The notes below the pieces were generated by a model. It worked only from the letters and a program-made list of their open reading frames with translations, ran no database searches and was not told the DNA's origin. The position numbers and the translations under genes are program-made. From JALYUA01 sp038239305 (lineage in GTDB: Bacteria; Acidobacteriota; Thermoanaerobaculia; UBA5066; Gp7-AA6), in contig JBBSEW010000014.1 of the NCBI GenBank assembly GCA_038239305.1, positions 1 through 64,000 on the forward strand: a DNA stretch of 64,000 nt, given 5' to 3'. Below are positions 26,101-35,300 of the stretch, piece after piece. Position 1 is the stretch's first letter; every line of letters starts with the position of its first letter.

Positions 26101-26270
26101 GGATCGCCACGGGGGCGGGCGCAGCGGCGCGGCGCATCCTCGGGACGGTCGTCATCGTCGGCATGCTCGCGGCCACGGGCATCGCCATATTCCTGATCCC
26201 GGTTCTCTTCGTGGTGGTCGAACGTTTCTCAACGCGTGGACGGAAGAACACGTCGCCTGCGCCGCGGTGA
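23139..26270 (+). CDS. RND efflux transporter, HAE1 type (AcrB-like)
   Basis: The 1043-residue inner-membrane proton antiporter expels hydrophobic or amphiphilic compounds. It has the typical layout: TM1 after MARFFVDRPIVAMVISILTI, two large periplasmic loops, and a central TM block. TM4 contains the proton-relay Asp pair (GLVVDDAIVVVEAVEHH) and TM10 the motif SAKNAILIVEFAKLEHEKG. The start codon is TTG, with AGGAAG upstream. No outer-membrane channel gene follows in this operon, so it must share one, perhaps that at 53125. Confidence 0.93.
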   Translation: MARFFVDRPIVAMVISILTIIGGLVSMRGLPVAQFPQIIPPQMIVSTTYTGADAVTIEQAVAAPLEQQMNGVDNMIYMQSTNANDGTMQLTVTFDVETDPNIDQVNTQNRVAQAQPFLPVDVSQFGLNIRKSTGLPLLLIALYSPKGTYDSLFLSNYANINVNDTLYRVPGVGQVLVFGAGDYAMRIWVKPDLLAKLGLTVPDINRAVQQQSAVNPAGQVGAEPAPAGQEMTYTVRSQGRLATAEEFGQIVVRSNPDGSVVRLKDVARIELGALSYKQIARMNGQASCIIALFQAPGSNALAVADGVKKTMAEMKARFPADLDYAFSLDTTLPVTEGIHEITTTLIEAMILVILVVYLFLQNWRATLIPMIAVPVSLIGTFAFFPLLGFSINSLSLFGLILAIGLVVDDAIVVVEAVEHHIEEGMSPRDATLQAMKEVSGPVIGIALILTSVFVPVAFMSGIQGRLNKQFAVTIAISVLISAFNALSLSPALSALILRPRKEGRGPLARFFAAFNRWFERVTHGYVNLSHSLIRKTLIAAAILGAFLLIDAVMGKKLPTSFLPEEDQGYFLVNIQLPPAASLQRTNEVCRKVEKILAETPGIRYGTSIIGFSLLTRVSATYNGFFFVSLKPWREREGKDLVASAILQKLNGRLSKEVPEANAFGFSPPAIPGLGSAGGFSFWLQDRSGGDVDFLGRNLQSFLEACRKRKELANVNSPFSAAVPQIYADVDRDKTLKLGVAVGDVYQTLQAYLGSLYLNQFTRFGRQWRVFLQAEGADRLNATDIARYAVRNSQGNMVPLSALVSTRRVSGPEYTNRFNLFRAAQIIGSAAPGYSSGQALAALEDVARQTLPREMSYDFSDLSYQERKATGAAGAVFALSLVFVFLILAALYESWSLPLSVLLSVPVAVFGAFLGLELRHYDLGVYAQIGLIMLIGLSAKNAILIVEFAKLEHEKGKGLVEAALEGARLRLRPILMTSFAFILGCVPLWIATGAGAAARRILGTVVIVGMLAATGIAIFLIPVLFVVVERFSTRGRKNTSPAPR

Positions 26271-26325
26271 TTCTCGCGGCTAACGGTCATTTGCGGAGCG
26301 CGGAGGTCTGTTCGTGGCTGGGCGC

Positions 26326-26440
26326 TGCTCGGCTCGGCCGCATGCGGCCTCGACCGAGCCCATTGTGGCTGGCTCCGGCGACCGCAACGGGAGGCTCCTC
26401 CTTCCCGCTGGTCAGGAGACTCCTCCCGTTGCGGGCGACG
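26326..26440. repeat. Dispersed repeat with GCAACGGGAGG inverted repeat (copy 1)
   Basis: Inverted arms GCAACGGGAGG (26384-26394) and CCTCCCGTTGC (26422-26432) enclose a second inner pair CTCCT/AGGAG. A GCTCGGCCG/CGACCGAGC-type hairpin precedes them. About 110 bp closely match 37811-37921. It lies in the gap between the convergent RND and oligopeptidase genes. No protein frame is supported. Confidence 0.75.
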
Positions 26441-26510
26441 GAACCTTTTTGGCTGAGCGTGAGCGATGGCATCGGAACGGGATAGGGCTCGGGTGAGGCG
26501 TTTCCGTTCC

Positions 26511-26560
26511 CCGATTTTCCGATTTTCCGATAGTTCGATAGTTCGATCGATCGCGAGATT
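26511..26560. repeat. CCGATTTT / AGTTCGAT / GATCGCGAGAT repeat segment
   Basis: Short degenerate direct repeats (CCGATTTT twice, GATAGTTC twice) run into CGATCGATCGCGAGATT. The same closing motif occurs at about 38085 and 38235, and inverted at 16330-16372. It belongs to the composite intergenic repeat family of this genome. Confidence 0.6.
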
Positions 26561-26628
26561 CAAACTCCACCGGGCGATATCCGCCTTCCGCCTTCCGCCT
26601 TCCGCGTTCAGCACGAAGCGCGCAACTC

Positions 26629-28746
26629 TTAGGAGTGCACTCCGAGTGTCTTAAACAGGAACGCATAATCAAACGCCGTCTCCCGTATCCGGTCGTAACG
26701 TCCCGACGAGCCGCCGTGCCCTCCCGCCATGTTGATCTTGAAGAGCAGCGGGTTCTTGTCGGTCTTGATGGCTCTCAGGCGCGCGACGTACTTGGCGGGC
26801 TCCCAGTACATGACCTGGCTGTCGTCGAACGACGTCTTGATCAGCATCGCCGGATAATTTTTGGCGGCGAGGTTGTCGTACGGGCTGTACGACTTCATGT
26901 ACTCGTACTGCTCCTGAATCTTCGGATTTCCCCACTCTTCGAACTCGCCGACCGTCAGCGGAAGCGATTCGTCGAGCATCGTATTGATCACGTCGACGAA
27001 CGGCACGTGCGCAATCACCGCCCGGAAGAGATCCGGACGCATGTTCACGACCGCGCCCATCAGGAGCCCGCCGGCGCTTCCGCCTTCGATCGCGAGGTGC
27101 TCCTTCGTCGTGTATTTCTGCGCGATCAGGGTCTCCGCACACGCGATGAAGTCGGTGAACGTGTTCTTCTTCGACATCATCTTTCCCTGGTCATGCCACT
27201 TTTTTCCCATCTCGCCGCCGCCGCGGATGTGCGCGATCGCGAAAACAAACCCACGGTCGAGAAGAGAAACCCGCGGTGCGCTGAACGTCGGAAAGCTCGC
27301 GGAACCGTAGGAGCCGTACCCGGTCAGGAGCGTGGGGTTCTTCCCGTCCTTGATCAACCCCTTGCGGTAGACGAGCGACATGGGGACCTTCACGCCGTCG
27401 GGCGCCGTCGCGTAGATGCGCTCCGTCTTGTATCGCGAGGCGTTGTAGTCGCCGAGAACCTCCGTGCGCTTGAGGAGGAGCCGCTCCCGGGTCGCCATGT
27501 CGTACTCGTAGACCGTGGGCGGGGTCGTCAGAGACTGGTAGTTGAAGCGGAACTTCGTGGTCTCGAACTCAGCGTTCGTCTCGAAGGAGAGCGCATAGGC
27601 CGACTCCGGAAACTCGATGCGGTGCGAGGCTTTCGTGGCGAGGTCCGTGACGCGCACGCGCGGAACTCCGTCTTCGCGCTCGAGGAAAACGGCATGCCCG
27701 GAAAAGACCTCCATGCGCGACACCATCACGTCTTCCCGGCAGGGAAGAACTTCTTTCCAGTGGGCCTTGTCGGGGGTCGCGATCGGCGTCGTCAGGACGC
27801 GGAAGTTCCGGCAGCCCTGGTTGGAGCGGATGAAGAAGAGATCACCGTGGTGCTCGACGTCGTACTGGTGCTCCTTCTCGCGCGGCGCGACCAACTGGAA
27901 CGTGCCGGTCGGGTCGGAGGCCTTGAGGAACCGGGACTCGCTCGACGTATGGGAGCTCGAATCGAGGAAGAGATAGGCGTCGCTCCGCGAGCGGGAGATG
28001 GTCAGCGTGAACATCTCGTCCTTTTCCTCGTAGACGACGGCGTCGGACGAGACGGGAGCGCCGAGCTTGTGGCGATAGAGGCGGTAGGGCCGTTTTGCGT
28101 CGTCGTCGACGACGTAGAAGATCGTGCGGTTGTCCGCGGCCCACGCGACGGACGAGACGCGCGGAATGTTTTCGGTGGAGACTTGTCCGTTCGAGAGATT
28201 TTTCACGTGCAGCGTGTACTCGCGAAAACCCACGTTGTCGAGCGTGTACGCGAGGAGGTTGCCGTTGTCCGAAACCTCCCAGTCTCCCCGCGCCATGAAG
28301 CGTTCGCCCCTGGCGAGCTCGTTCAGGTCGAGAATGACGTCCTCGGGAGCGTCGAGGCTCTCATGCTTGCGACAATAAATCGCGTACTGTTTGCCCTCTT
28401 CCGTCCGCTGGTAATAGAAGTAGTGGCCCCGGCGAAATGGAACCGAAAGGTCGGTCTCCTGGATGCGTCCGAGGATCTCGTCGTAGAGCTTCTTCTGAAC
28501 GGACGCCGTGTCTTTCATCGACGCGTCCGTGAACGTGTTCTCGGCGTCGAGGTACTGCCGAACCTCGGGGCTCTTCTTTTCGCGCAGCCAGTAGTACTCG
28601 TCCTGGCGCGCGTCTCCGTGCAGCTCCGATTTCTTCTCGATCTTCTTGGCCATGGGGGGCTTGGGAACCTCCGCGACGTCGTCGGCCCGCAGTATGGGAG
28701 CGAGCATGACCCCGGCAAACAGAGCGATGGCGATCCGGCGTGTCAT
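26629..28746 (-). CDS. Prolyl oligopeptidase family (S9A) peptidase, oligopeptidase B-like
   Basis: The 705-residue enzyme cleaves short peptides, in the oligopeptidase B group usually after basic residues. A signal peptide (IAIALFAGVMLAPILRA) suggests export, unlike cytosolic oligopeptidase B. An N-terminal seven-bladed propeller (about 60-430) precedes the alpha/beta-hydrolase domain. The hydrolase shows the oxyanion region GYGSYG, IRGGGEMGKKWHD, nucleophile elbow GGSAGG, Asp in SFDDSQV and His in GGHGG. The ATG has AGGAGC upstream. The neighbouring M16 gene lies 56 bp upstream on the same strand. Confidence 0.92.
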   Translation of the reverse strand: MTRRIAIALFAGVMLAPILRADDVAEVPKPPMAKKIEKKSELHGDARQDEYYWLREKKSPEVRQYLDAENTFTDASMKDTASVQKKLYDEILGRIQETDLSVPFRRGHYFYYQRTEEGKQYAIYCRKHESLDAPEDVILDLNELARGERFMARGDWEVSDNGNLLAYTLDNVGFREYTLHVKNLSNGQVSTENIPRVSSVAWAADNRTIFYVVDDDAKRPYRLYRHKLGAPVSSDAVVYEEKDEMFTLTISRSRSDAYLFLDSSSHTSSESRFLKASDPTGTFQLVAPREKEHQYDVEHHGDLFFIRSNQGCRNFRVLTTPIATPDKAHWKEVLPCREDVMVSRMEVFSGHAVFLEREDGVPRVRVTDLATKASHRIEFPESAYALSFETNAEFETTKFRFNYQSLTTPPTVYEYDMATRERLLLKRTEVLGDYNASRYKTERIYATAPDGVKVPMSLVYRKGLIKDGKNPTLLTGYGSYGSASFPTFSAPRVSLLDRGFVFAIAHIRGGGEMGKKWHDQGKMMSKKNTFTDFIACAETLIAQKYTTKEHLAIEGGSAGGLLMGAVVNMRPDLFRAVIAHVPFVDVINTMLDESLPLTVGEFEEWGNPKIQEQYEYMKSYSPYDNLAAKNYPAMLIKTSFDDSQVMYWEPAKYVARLRAIKTDKNPLLFKINMAGGHGGSSGRYDRIRETAFDYAFLFKTLGVHS

Positions 28747-28801
28747 GGGAGCTCCTGGTTACGGGGCGGGATCATAGCGAACCCGCCCCGCCCCGGATCG
28801 C

Positions 28802-31717
28802 TTACCGGACGGGCGCCGGGGCCGGTGCCGCCGTCCTGGCGAAGTCGCCCGCCTTCACCACGGTGATCTTCGAGGGATCGATGTGTCGCCGCATCGCCGT
28901 CACGATCTCGTCCGGCGTGAGAGCCGCGATCTTCTTCTCGATGTCCTGCTCCCACGTGAGTGTCCGACCGATGAAGAGATCGCTCGCGAGAATCCGGGCG
29001 AACGCCGGGTCCTGGGCCCGTCCCACCTGGGCGTTCTGGAGGTATCCCGATTTGGCCTCGGTGACTTCCTGGGCCGTGAACCCGTCTTTCAAAGCGCGGG
29101 CCACCTCTTCCTTGAAGGCGGCTTCGAGCTTCACGGCGTTCTGGGGCGCGTAGATCGCGAACGTCGTGAACGAGCCGGACTTGTCGAGCGGGCTGGCGTT
29201 GAATCGCGAGCCGACGCCGTAAGAGAGCCCCTCCTTCTGGCGGATCCGGACCGCCAGGCGGGAGTTCAGGAATCCGCCTCCCAGCATGTAGTTGCCGAGG
29301 ACGAGGGCGGGGTAATCGGGATCGTCGTCGCGCATGTTCAGGTTCGTGCCGGCGACGAAGATCGCGTTTGCCTTGTCGGGAGTGGGGATGCTCTGGTTCA
29401 CGGCCGCAGCCTCACGATAAGGCCGGGGGACGCGCGTGAATGCGCGCGGGCTCTTCCAGTCGCGGTAGAGCTCTCCGGCGAGCGCCGCTATCTCTTTCGC
29501 GTCGAAGTCGCCGACGACGGCGAGCTCCGCGTTGGATCCGCCGTAGAAGTCGCTGTAGAACTTCTTCGCGTCGTCGAGCGTGGCCGCCTTGTAGTCGGCG
29601 AGCGATTCGTCAGCCGTCGGGACGTAGCGCACGTCCCCCTTCTTCCAGTCGGAGAAGTGGCGCTCGTACGCGTTCTGTCCGAGAAACTGGGGATCACTCT
29701 TCTGCTGCTCGATGGCCGCGAGGTTCTCCTGCTGGAGCGGCTCGAACTCGGAGGCCGGGAACGTCGGGCTGCGCAGGATCTCGGCGACGAGCCGCATCGC
29801 CGCCGGCAAGTTCGCGCGCACCGTCTCGATCGACGCCGTGGCCGACGTCGGTCCGCCGGAGATCTGGACGCGCGCCTTGAGGCGGTCGAACTCGTCGTTG
29901 ATCTGCTGTCGCGTGTGTTTGGCCGTACCGCGCCGGAGCATGTCGGCGGCGAGGTCCGCGGCCGTGGACCTGTTCATCAGGGAGGTTTCGTCGCCGAATC
30001 GGATCGTCATCGAAGCGACTACGGTTTCGCCTCGGGTCTTCTTCGGAAGGAGCGCCAGCTTCATCCCGCTGGCCAGCGCCGAGCGGGTCGTGCGGGCCTC
30101 GATGTTGGCGGGAGTCGGCTCGAAAGCCTCCCCCGGCGCAACCGCCGCGTCGCCCTTGTAGCCCTGAAAGGTTGCCACCAGATCGGGCGGGGCGGGGATC
30201 TCGGCGCGGTCGGGCTTCGGGGTCGGCAGGAACTCGCCGACGGTCCGGTTCGCGGGTTTCAGGTACGCCGCGGCGACGCGCGTCACGTCTTCTGCCGTGA
30301 CCTTGCGGATCCGGTCGCGGTTGAGGAAGAAAAGACGCCAGTCGCCCATCCCGATGAACTCGCTCATCTGGAGGCCGACGCGATCGGCCGAATTCAGCGT
30401 GAGGTCGATGTTCTTGAGGAGCGCCGTCTTGGCGCGCTCGACTTCCTCTTTCGACGGCGGCTGCTGGCCGAGCGTGTCGAGGGTGTCGAGGAGAGCCTTC
30501 CGCGCCTCGGCCAGGGGCGCTTCCTGCCGGACCTCCGCGTCGAGCATGACGAAGCCGGGCTCGCGGAGCGGCTGCATGTAGCCGCTGACCGACGAGGCCT
30601 TCTTCGTCTCGACGAGAGCCTTGTAAAGCCGGCCCGATGGAGCGTCGGTCAGGACGCGCACGAGGACCTCGACGGCCGCGGCGTCCGGGTGCGACGCGGA
30701 CGGAACGTGGTACGCGACCGCGAGCGCCTGCACATCCCCGACGCGGCGCAGCGTCACGGCACGCTCGCCATCCTGCGTCGGCTCGGCGGTGTAGGTCGTC
30801 TGGATCTTCCGGGCGGGGCGCGGGATGGCGGAGAACGCGGCGTCGATCCGGGCGAGCGTCTTCGCCGGATCGAACTTGCCCGCGACGAGCAGGTACGCAT
30901 TGTCCGGCTGGTAGTAGTTGCGCCAGAAGGCCTGCAGTCGGTCGATCGGGACGTTCTCGATGTCGGCGCGGGCGCCGATCGTCGAATGGCCGTAGTTGTG
31001 CCAGAGATACGCGGTCGAGAGGACGCGCTCTTCGAGGATCGTGCCGGGATCATTTTCGCCGAGCTCGAATTCGTTGCGCACGACCGTCATTTCGCTGTCG
31101 AGATCCTTGCGGGCGATGAAGGAGCGGACCATGCGGTCCGCCTCGAGATCGATGGCCCACTGCAGGTTCGCATCCGAAGAGGAGAACGTCTCGAAGTAGT
31201 TGGTCCGGTCGAACCACGTCGAGCCGTTCGGCCGCGCGCCGTGCGACGTCAGCTCCTGAGGAATGTTGGGGTGCTTCGGGGTTCCCTTGAAGAGGAGATG
31301 CTCGAGCAGATGGGCCATTCCCGTCTCGCCGTAGTTCTCGTTGCGGGACCCGACGAGATACGTGATGTTGACGGTGATCGTCTGCTTGGTCGGGTCGGGA
31401 AAGAGAAGGACATGGAGCCCGTCGTCGAGGACCCACTCGGTGATGCCTTCGACGGACGTGACCTGGACCGGCGGGTGGTGCGCGGCCGGCGCGCGGCCCG
31501 CCGCCGGGCGTTTCGCCGGGGCCGGGGGCGGGGCGGTGGCCGGGGCAGTGGCAGGGGTCCGGGCAGAAGCAGCGGGAGAGGGTCCGGACACCGGAGCCGG
31601 CGCCGCCTGGGCGGCGATCGCGCCTCCGAGCAGGAAGGCGACGGCTGTCAGGGCCGGCCGGAACGAGCGGGCAGAAGGGGATGAGAAACGGTCTCTGGTG
31701 AGGGGCGAAAAAGGCAT
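28802..31717 (-). CDS. M16 family zinc metallopeptidase, two-domain exported form
   Basis: The 971-residue protein starts at the ATG at 31717 with a GGAGG site; the longer frame is not supported. A signal segment (ALTAVAFLLGGAIAAQA) is followed by a long Ala/Pro-rich linker of about 60 residues. The first M16 half contains the inverted zinc motif HLLEH (HxxEH) and a downstream Glu region (RNEFELGEND). The second half resembles M16 C-terminal domains without an HxxEH (MTIRFGDETSLMNRSTAADL) and is probably structural. It likely degrades peptides in the periplasm or at the surface. The oligopeptidase gene follows. Confidence 0.92.
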   Translation of the reverse strand: MPFSPLTRDRFSSPSARSFRPALTAVAFLLGGAIAAQAAPAPVSGPSPAASARTPATAPATAPPPAPAKRPAAGRAPAAHHPPVQVTSVEGITEWVLDDGLHVLLFPDPTKQTITVNITYLVGSRNENYGETGMAHLLEHLLFKGTPKHPNIPQELTSHGARPNGSTWFDRTNYFETFSSSDANLQWAIDLEADRMVRSFIARKDLDSEMTVVRNEFELGENDPGTILEERVLSTAYLWHNYGHSTIGARADIENVPIDRLQAFWRNYYQPDNAYLLVAGKFDPAKTLARIDAAFSAIPRPARKIQTTYTAEPTQDGERAVTLRRVGDVQALAVAYHVPSASHPDAAAVEVLVRVLTDAPSGRLYKALVETKKASSVSGYMQPLREPGFVMLDAEVRQEAPLAEARKALLDTLDTLGQQPPSKEEVERAKTALLKNIDLTLNSADRVGLQMSEFIGMGDWRLFFLNRDRIRKVTAEDVTRVAAAYLKPANRTVGEFLPTPKPDRAEIPAPPDLVATFQGYKGDAAVAPGEAFEPTPANIEARTTRSALASGMKLALLPKKTRGETVVASMTIRFGDETSLMNRSTAADLAADMLRRGTAKHTRQQINDEFDRLKARVQISGGPTSATASIETVRANLPAAMRLVAEILRSPTFPASEFEPLQQENLAAIEQQKSDPQFLGQNAYERHFSDWKKGDVRYVPTADESLADYKAATLDDAKKFYSDFYGGSNAELAVVGDFDAKEIAALAGELYRDWKSPRAFTRVPRPYREAAAVNQSIPTPDKANAIFVAGTNLNMRDDDPDYPALVLGNYMLGGGFLNSRLAVRIRQKEGLSYGVGSRFNASPLDKSGSFTTFAIYAPQNAVKLEAAFKEEVARALKDGFTAQEVTEAKSGYLQNAQVGRAQDPAFARILASDLFIGRTLTWEQDIEKKIAALTPDEIVTAMRRHIDPSKITVVKAGDFARTAAPAPAPVR

Positions 31718-31943
31718 CGTGTCCTCCGGCGGAGCAGGCTCCGCGGGTTTATCCGGCGGAACCGGAAACTCTATAACGCCTCTGTAACCTGCGAGATTGA
31801 CAGGACTTCCCGGTCGCCGCCGACCGTCGGGATCGGAAGGGCCGAAGGCGGCACGGCCGGGTTGAAACCCTTCGGGATCTCCGAGGAGACCTGTAATCCC
31901 CCTCCCTCTGTCTCCCGTCGAACGGGTGGAGGCCTCGAACAGC

Positions 31944-32036
31944 ATGATCGAGCGTCAGCGCCGCTGGGGCACGTTCTGGGGAATCATCATCCTGGCCTGT
32001 GTTGACGCCTTCCTCTGGGCGGTTTTCGCCCGCTGA
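31944..32036 (+). CDS. Possible 30-residue membrane peptide
   Basis: An ATG with GGAGG about 10 bases upstream opens a 30-codon frame. It has a basic start (MIERQRRWG) and one hydrophobic helix (FWGIIILACVDAFLWAVFA). It lies alone in the gap between the divergent M16 and propeller genes. The ribosome site and helix support it; its length makes chance possible. Function unknown. Confidence 0.35.
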   Translation: MIERQRRWGTFWGIIILACVDAFLWAVFAR

Positions 32037-32202
32037 ACGACTGAACTCAGGAACCTTTGAACGGCCAGTCGGGCAGCCGCCGACCGGCGGACCGTTCCCC
32101 CCTCCCGCCGGAAAACCTCGTCTTCCGACCGATCGAGGTGCGTTTGCCCCCCGATCGGGGTCGAGTCTCTGCCGTTTAGCTCTTGTTCTGGTGGATATTT
32201 CG

Positions 32203-32219
32203 GTTATTCTTAGAACAAC
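32203..32219. promoter_or_regulatory. Imperfect palindrome upstream of the secreted mosaic protein
   Basis: GTTATTCT and AGAACAAC, separated by one base, match at seven of eight positions. CGGTTATTC is repeated again immediately after. The site is about 90 bp before the ATG at 32310, in an AT-richer patch typical of a promoter. It may be an operator; no reliable -35/-10 pair was assigned. Confidence 0.35.
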
Positions 32220-32309
32220 CCGGTTATTCAGCCCAACGAACAATCGCCCGTCGTCCATTCATCATTCTCTCGTCCAGCGCGGCGTCGCGCTTTGCCCGCG
32301 GAGGAAACC

Positions 32310-35300
32310 ATGGCCCCTTGCGCGTCTTTCCTGAGGCTCAGAGCGGGCTTTCGGTTTCCGATCGTCCTCGGATTTCTGACGTTGCTCGCCCTGAGCGCGG
32401 CTTCGGCGCAGAGTTTCAATGAGTACCCGCTTCTCGCTCCGGCCGCCGAGCCGAGCCAGATAACGGTCGGACCGGACGGCAACCTGTGGTTCACCCAGCG
32501 AATCGGCAACCGGATCGGCCGGGTGACACCGGGCGCCGTTTTCACGGACTTTCGGGTCCCGACCGTCGGGAGTGAGCCGAACGCAATCGCCGCCGGGCCG
32601 GACGGCAATCTCTGGTTCACGGAGTACAACTCCGGCATGGTCGGCCGCATCACGCCGACGGGGACCATCACCGAGTTCCAGCCGCCGTGTTCGCTCTGCA
32701 GTCCCTCGGGGATCACAAGCGGTCCGGATGGAAATCTCTGGTTCGCGGAAGGGGGAGGCAACATCGCGCGCCTGACCACGGCGGGCATGTTCACGGAGTT
32801 CCCCGTTCCGACGGCGACCTCCGGTCCGAACGGGATCGTCACGGGCCCCGACGGGGCACTGTGGTTTACGGAAATCACGGCGGGCAAGATCGGGCGAATC
32901 ACGACCGCGGGTGCGATAACCGAGTTCTCGCTGCCCGACGACACGGCCTCCCCGCAGGACATCACGAGTGGCCCGGACGGGAATCTCTGGTTCGTCGAAT
33001 CAGCCGGAAACCAGGTCGGGCGTATCACCACCGCGGGGGTGCTCACGGAATTCCCGATTCCGACGGCCAACTCCTTCCCGCAATACATCGCGACCGGACC
33101 CGACGGGAACCTCTGGTTCACCGAGACGATAGGGAACAACCTCGGCCGGATCACGACGGCCGGAGTGATCAACGAGCTTGCCGTTCCGACGGCCGACGCT
33201 CTTCCTTTCGGGATCGTGACGGGCCCCGACGGAAGCCTCTGGTTCACCGAACTCAACACGAGCTCCAACGCAATCGGCCGGCTCACTCTCCTGTCGTTCA
33301 TCGTCACCAACACCAACGACACCGGAGCGGGCTCTCTTCGTCAGGCGATTCTCGATGTCAGCGCGGCCGGCGGCGGGACCGTTCAATTCGCGATTCCGGG
33401 CGCGGGCGTGCAAACGATCCAGCCCCTGTCGGAGCTTCCGGACATCCAGCCGGTCGCGGCGATCATCGACGGCTATACGCAGCCGGGCGCTTCCGCGAAC
33501 ACGCTGACGACCGGCGGATCCAATGCGGTCATCCTCATCGCGCTCGACGGCAGCCTGGCCGGGAGTGGGGCCGCCGGCCTCACCACCAACGACGATTCGG
33601 GGACCGTGCTCGGAGCCCGGTCGGCCCGAGGCGCCTCGGGCAAGAAACCGAGCAGCGTCCGCGCCGCGGCCCCCACGATCCGCGGGCTGGCGATTGGGAA
33701 CTTCGACGGAGACGGCATCGACAACTTCGTGAACGGAACCGCGATCGAGGGCTGCTTCATCGGAACGAACGCCGCGGGCAAGGTGGCGGCGCCGAACAAT
33801 GGTGATGGCGTCTATTGCGGTTTCGTCACGATCGTCGGCGGAACGGCTCCGGCGCAGCGCAACCTGATTTCGGGCAACGTCGACAACGGCCTCGAGCTGT
33901 CGGCGGACGGGTCGGTCATACGGGGAAATCTGATCGGCACGGATTCGACCGGTACGGCCGGCATTCCCAACGGCGGTAGCGGGGTCGACATCCCGTTCTC
34001 TTCGGTCTCCAACAAAATCGGTGGCGCGTCCGCCGGAGCGGGCAACGTCATCGCCTTCAACGCGTTTTTCGGCGTCAACGTCGCCTGCGGGGACGGGTGC
34101 GGCAGCGCGGAAAACATTTCGGGCAACTCGATTTTTTCGAACGCGAAGCTCGGAATTACCCTCGACGGAAGCGCCACGCCGCTCGCCAACGACGACTGCG
34201 ACTCGGACTTGGGCGGCAACGGCCAGCAGAACTATCCCGTCGTGACGGCGGCCAACACCGGCGACGGTTACACGATGGTGGCGGGAACACTCAACAGCGT
34301 CGCCAACAACCCGTACCGGGTCGAGTTCTTCGCGAGCCCCGCATGCGACCCGACCGGCAGCGGGGAAGGACAGACCTACCTCGGCTTCACGGACGTGACG
34401 ACGAACGATTCCTGCACGGCAGCGTTCTCCGTCGTCTTTGCGGCGGCAGGCGGCCTTTCGATCACGGCCACGGCGACGGACTCCGGCGGCAACACCTCCG
34501 AGTTCTCCGCCTGTTTCACGGCCACGACCGGACAGGGGCCGAGCACGACCGCCCTGACGAGCGCGCCGAATCCCTCGACGTTCGGCGGCGCGGTGACCCT
34601 GACCGCGACTGTCACGGGCTCCGGTCCGATCCCCACGGGGACGGTCACGTTCCGTGACGGCGCCGGGGTGATCGGGACGGCCCTGCTGAACGGCTCCGGA
34701 GTCGCGACCTTCGTGACGTCCACGCTGGGGGTCGGCGCGCACATCCTCACGGCCACATACGGGGGCGACGGTTTCTACGCGCCGAGCACTTCGCCGGCCG
34801 TCACCCAGACGGTCGGCAGCGCCAACACGCTGGTCGCCCTCATGTCCTCGGTCAATCCGTCTTCCTCCGGCCAGCCGGTGACTTTCACCGCCGTGGTCAG
34901 CCCGTTTGCTCCGGCCGCGGGCGTTCCCACGGGCACGGTGACGTTCTACGACGGGGCGGCGCTGCTCGGAAGTGCGACTCTCGTTGGCGGACAGGCCTCG
35001 TTCTCGACCGCGGCACTGACGCCCGGAGTGCACTCGATCACGGCCGTCTACTCCGGTGACGCGACCTTCACGCCGAGCACTTCGGCGCCGCTCTCACAGA
35101 CGGTGGGCACCTGCCAGAAGCCTTCGCCCGTTTCGGACCTGTCGATCTCAACTCCGACTGCGGGTGCGAGCGATACCTACGAGCTGCGCTGGAGCGACGT
35201 GCTCGGCAGCCAGGCCGGCCAGTACGAGATCCTCGTATCGACGAACGGGGGCGCGTCCTTCCAGGCGATCGGGTACACCCGTAACACGCGCTTCGCGAGC

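Noticed and set aside
26632..26643. GGAGTGCACTCC perfect palindrome at the end of the oligopeptidase gene
   Set aside because: It encodes the last residues of the enzyme, has no U run and no counterpart elsewhere, so chance is the simplest reading.
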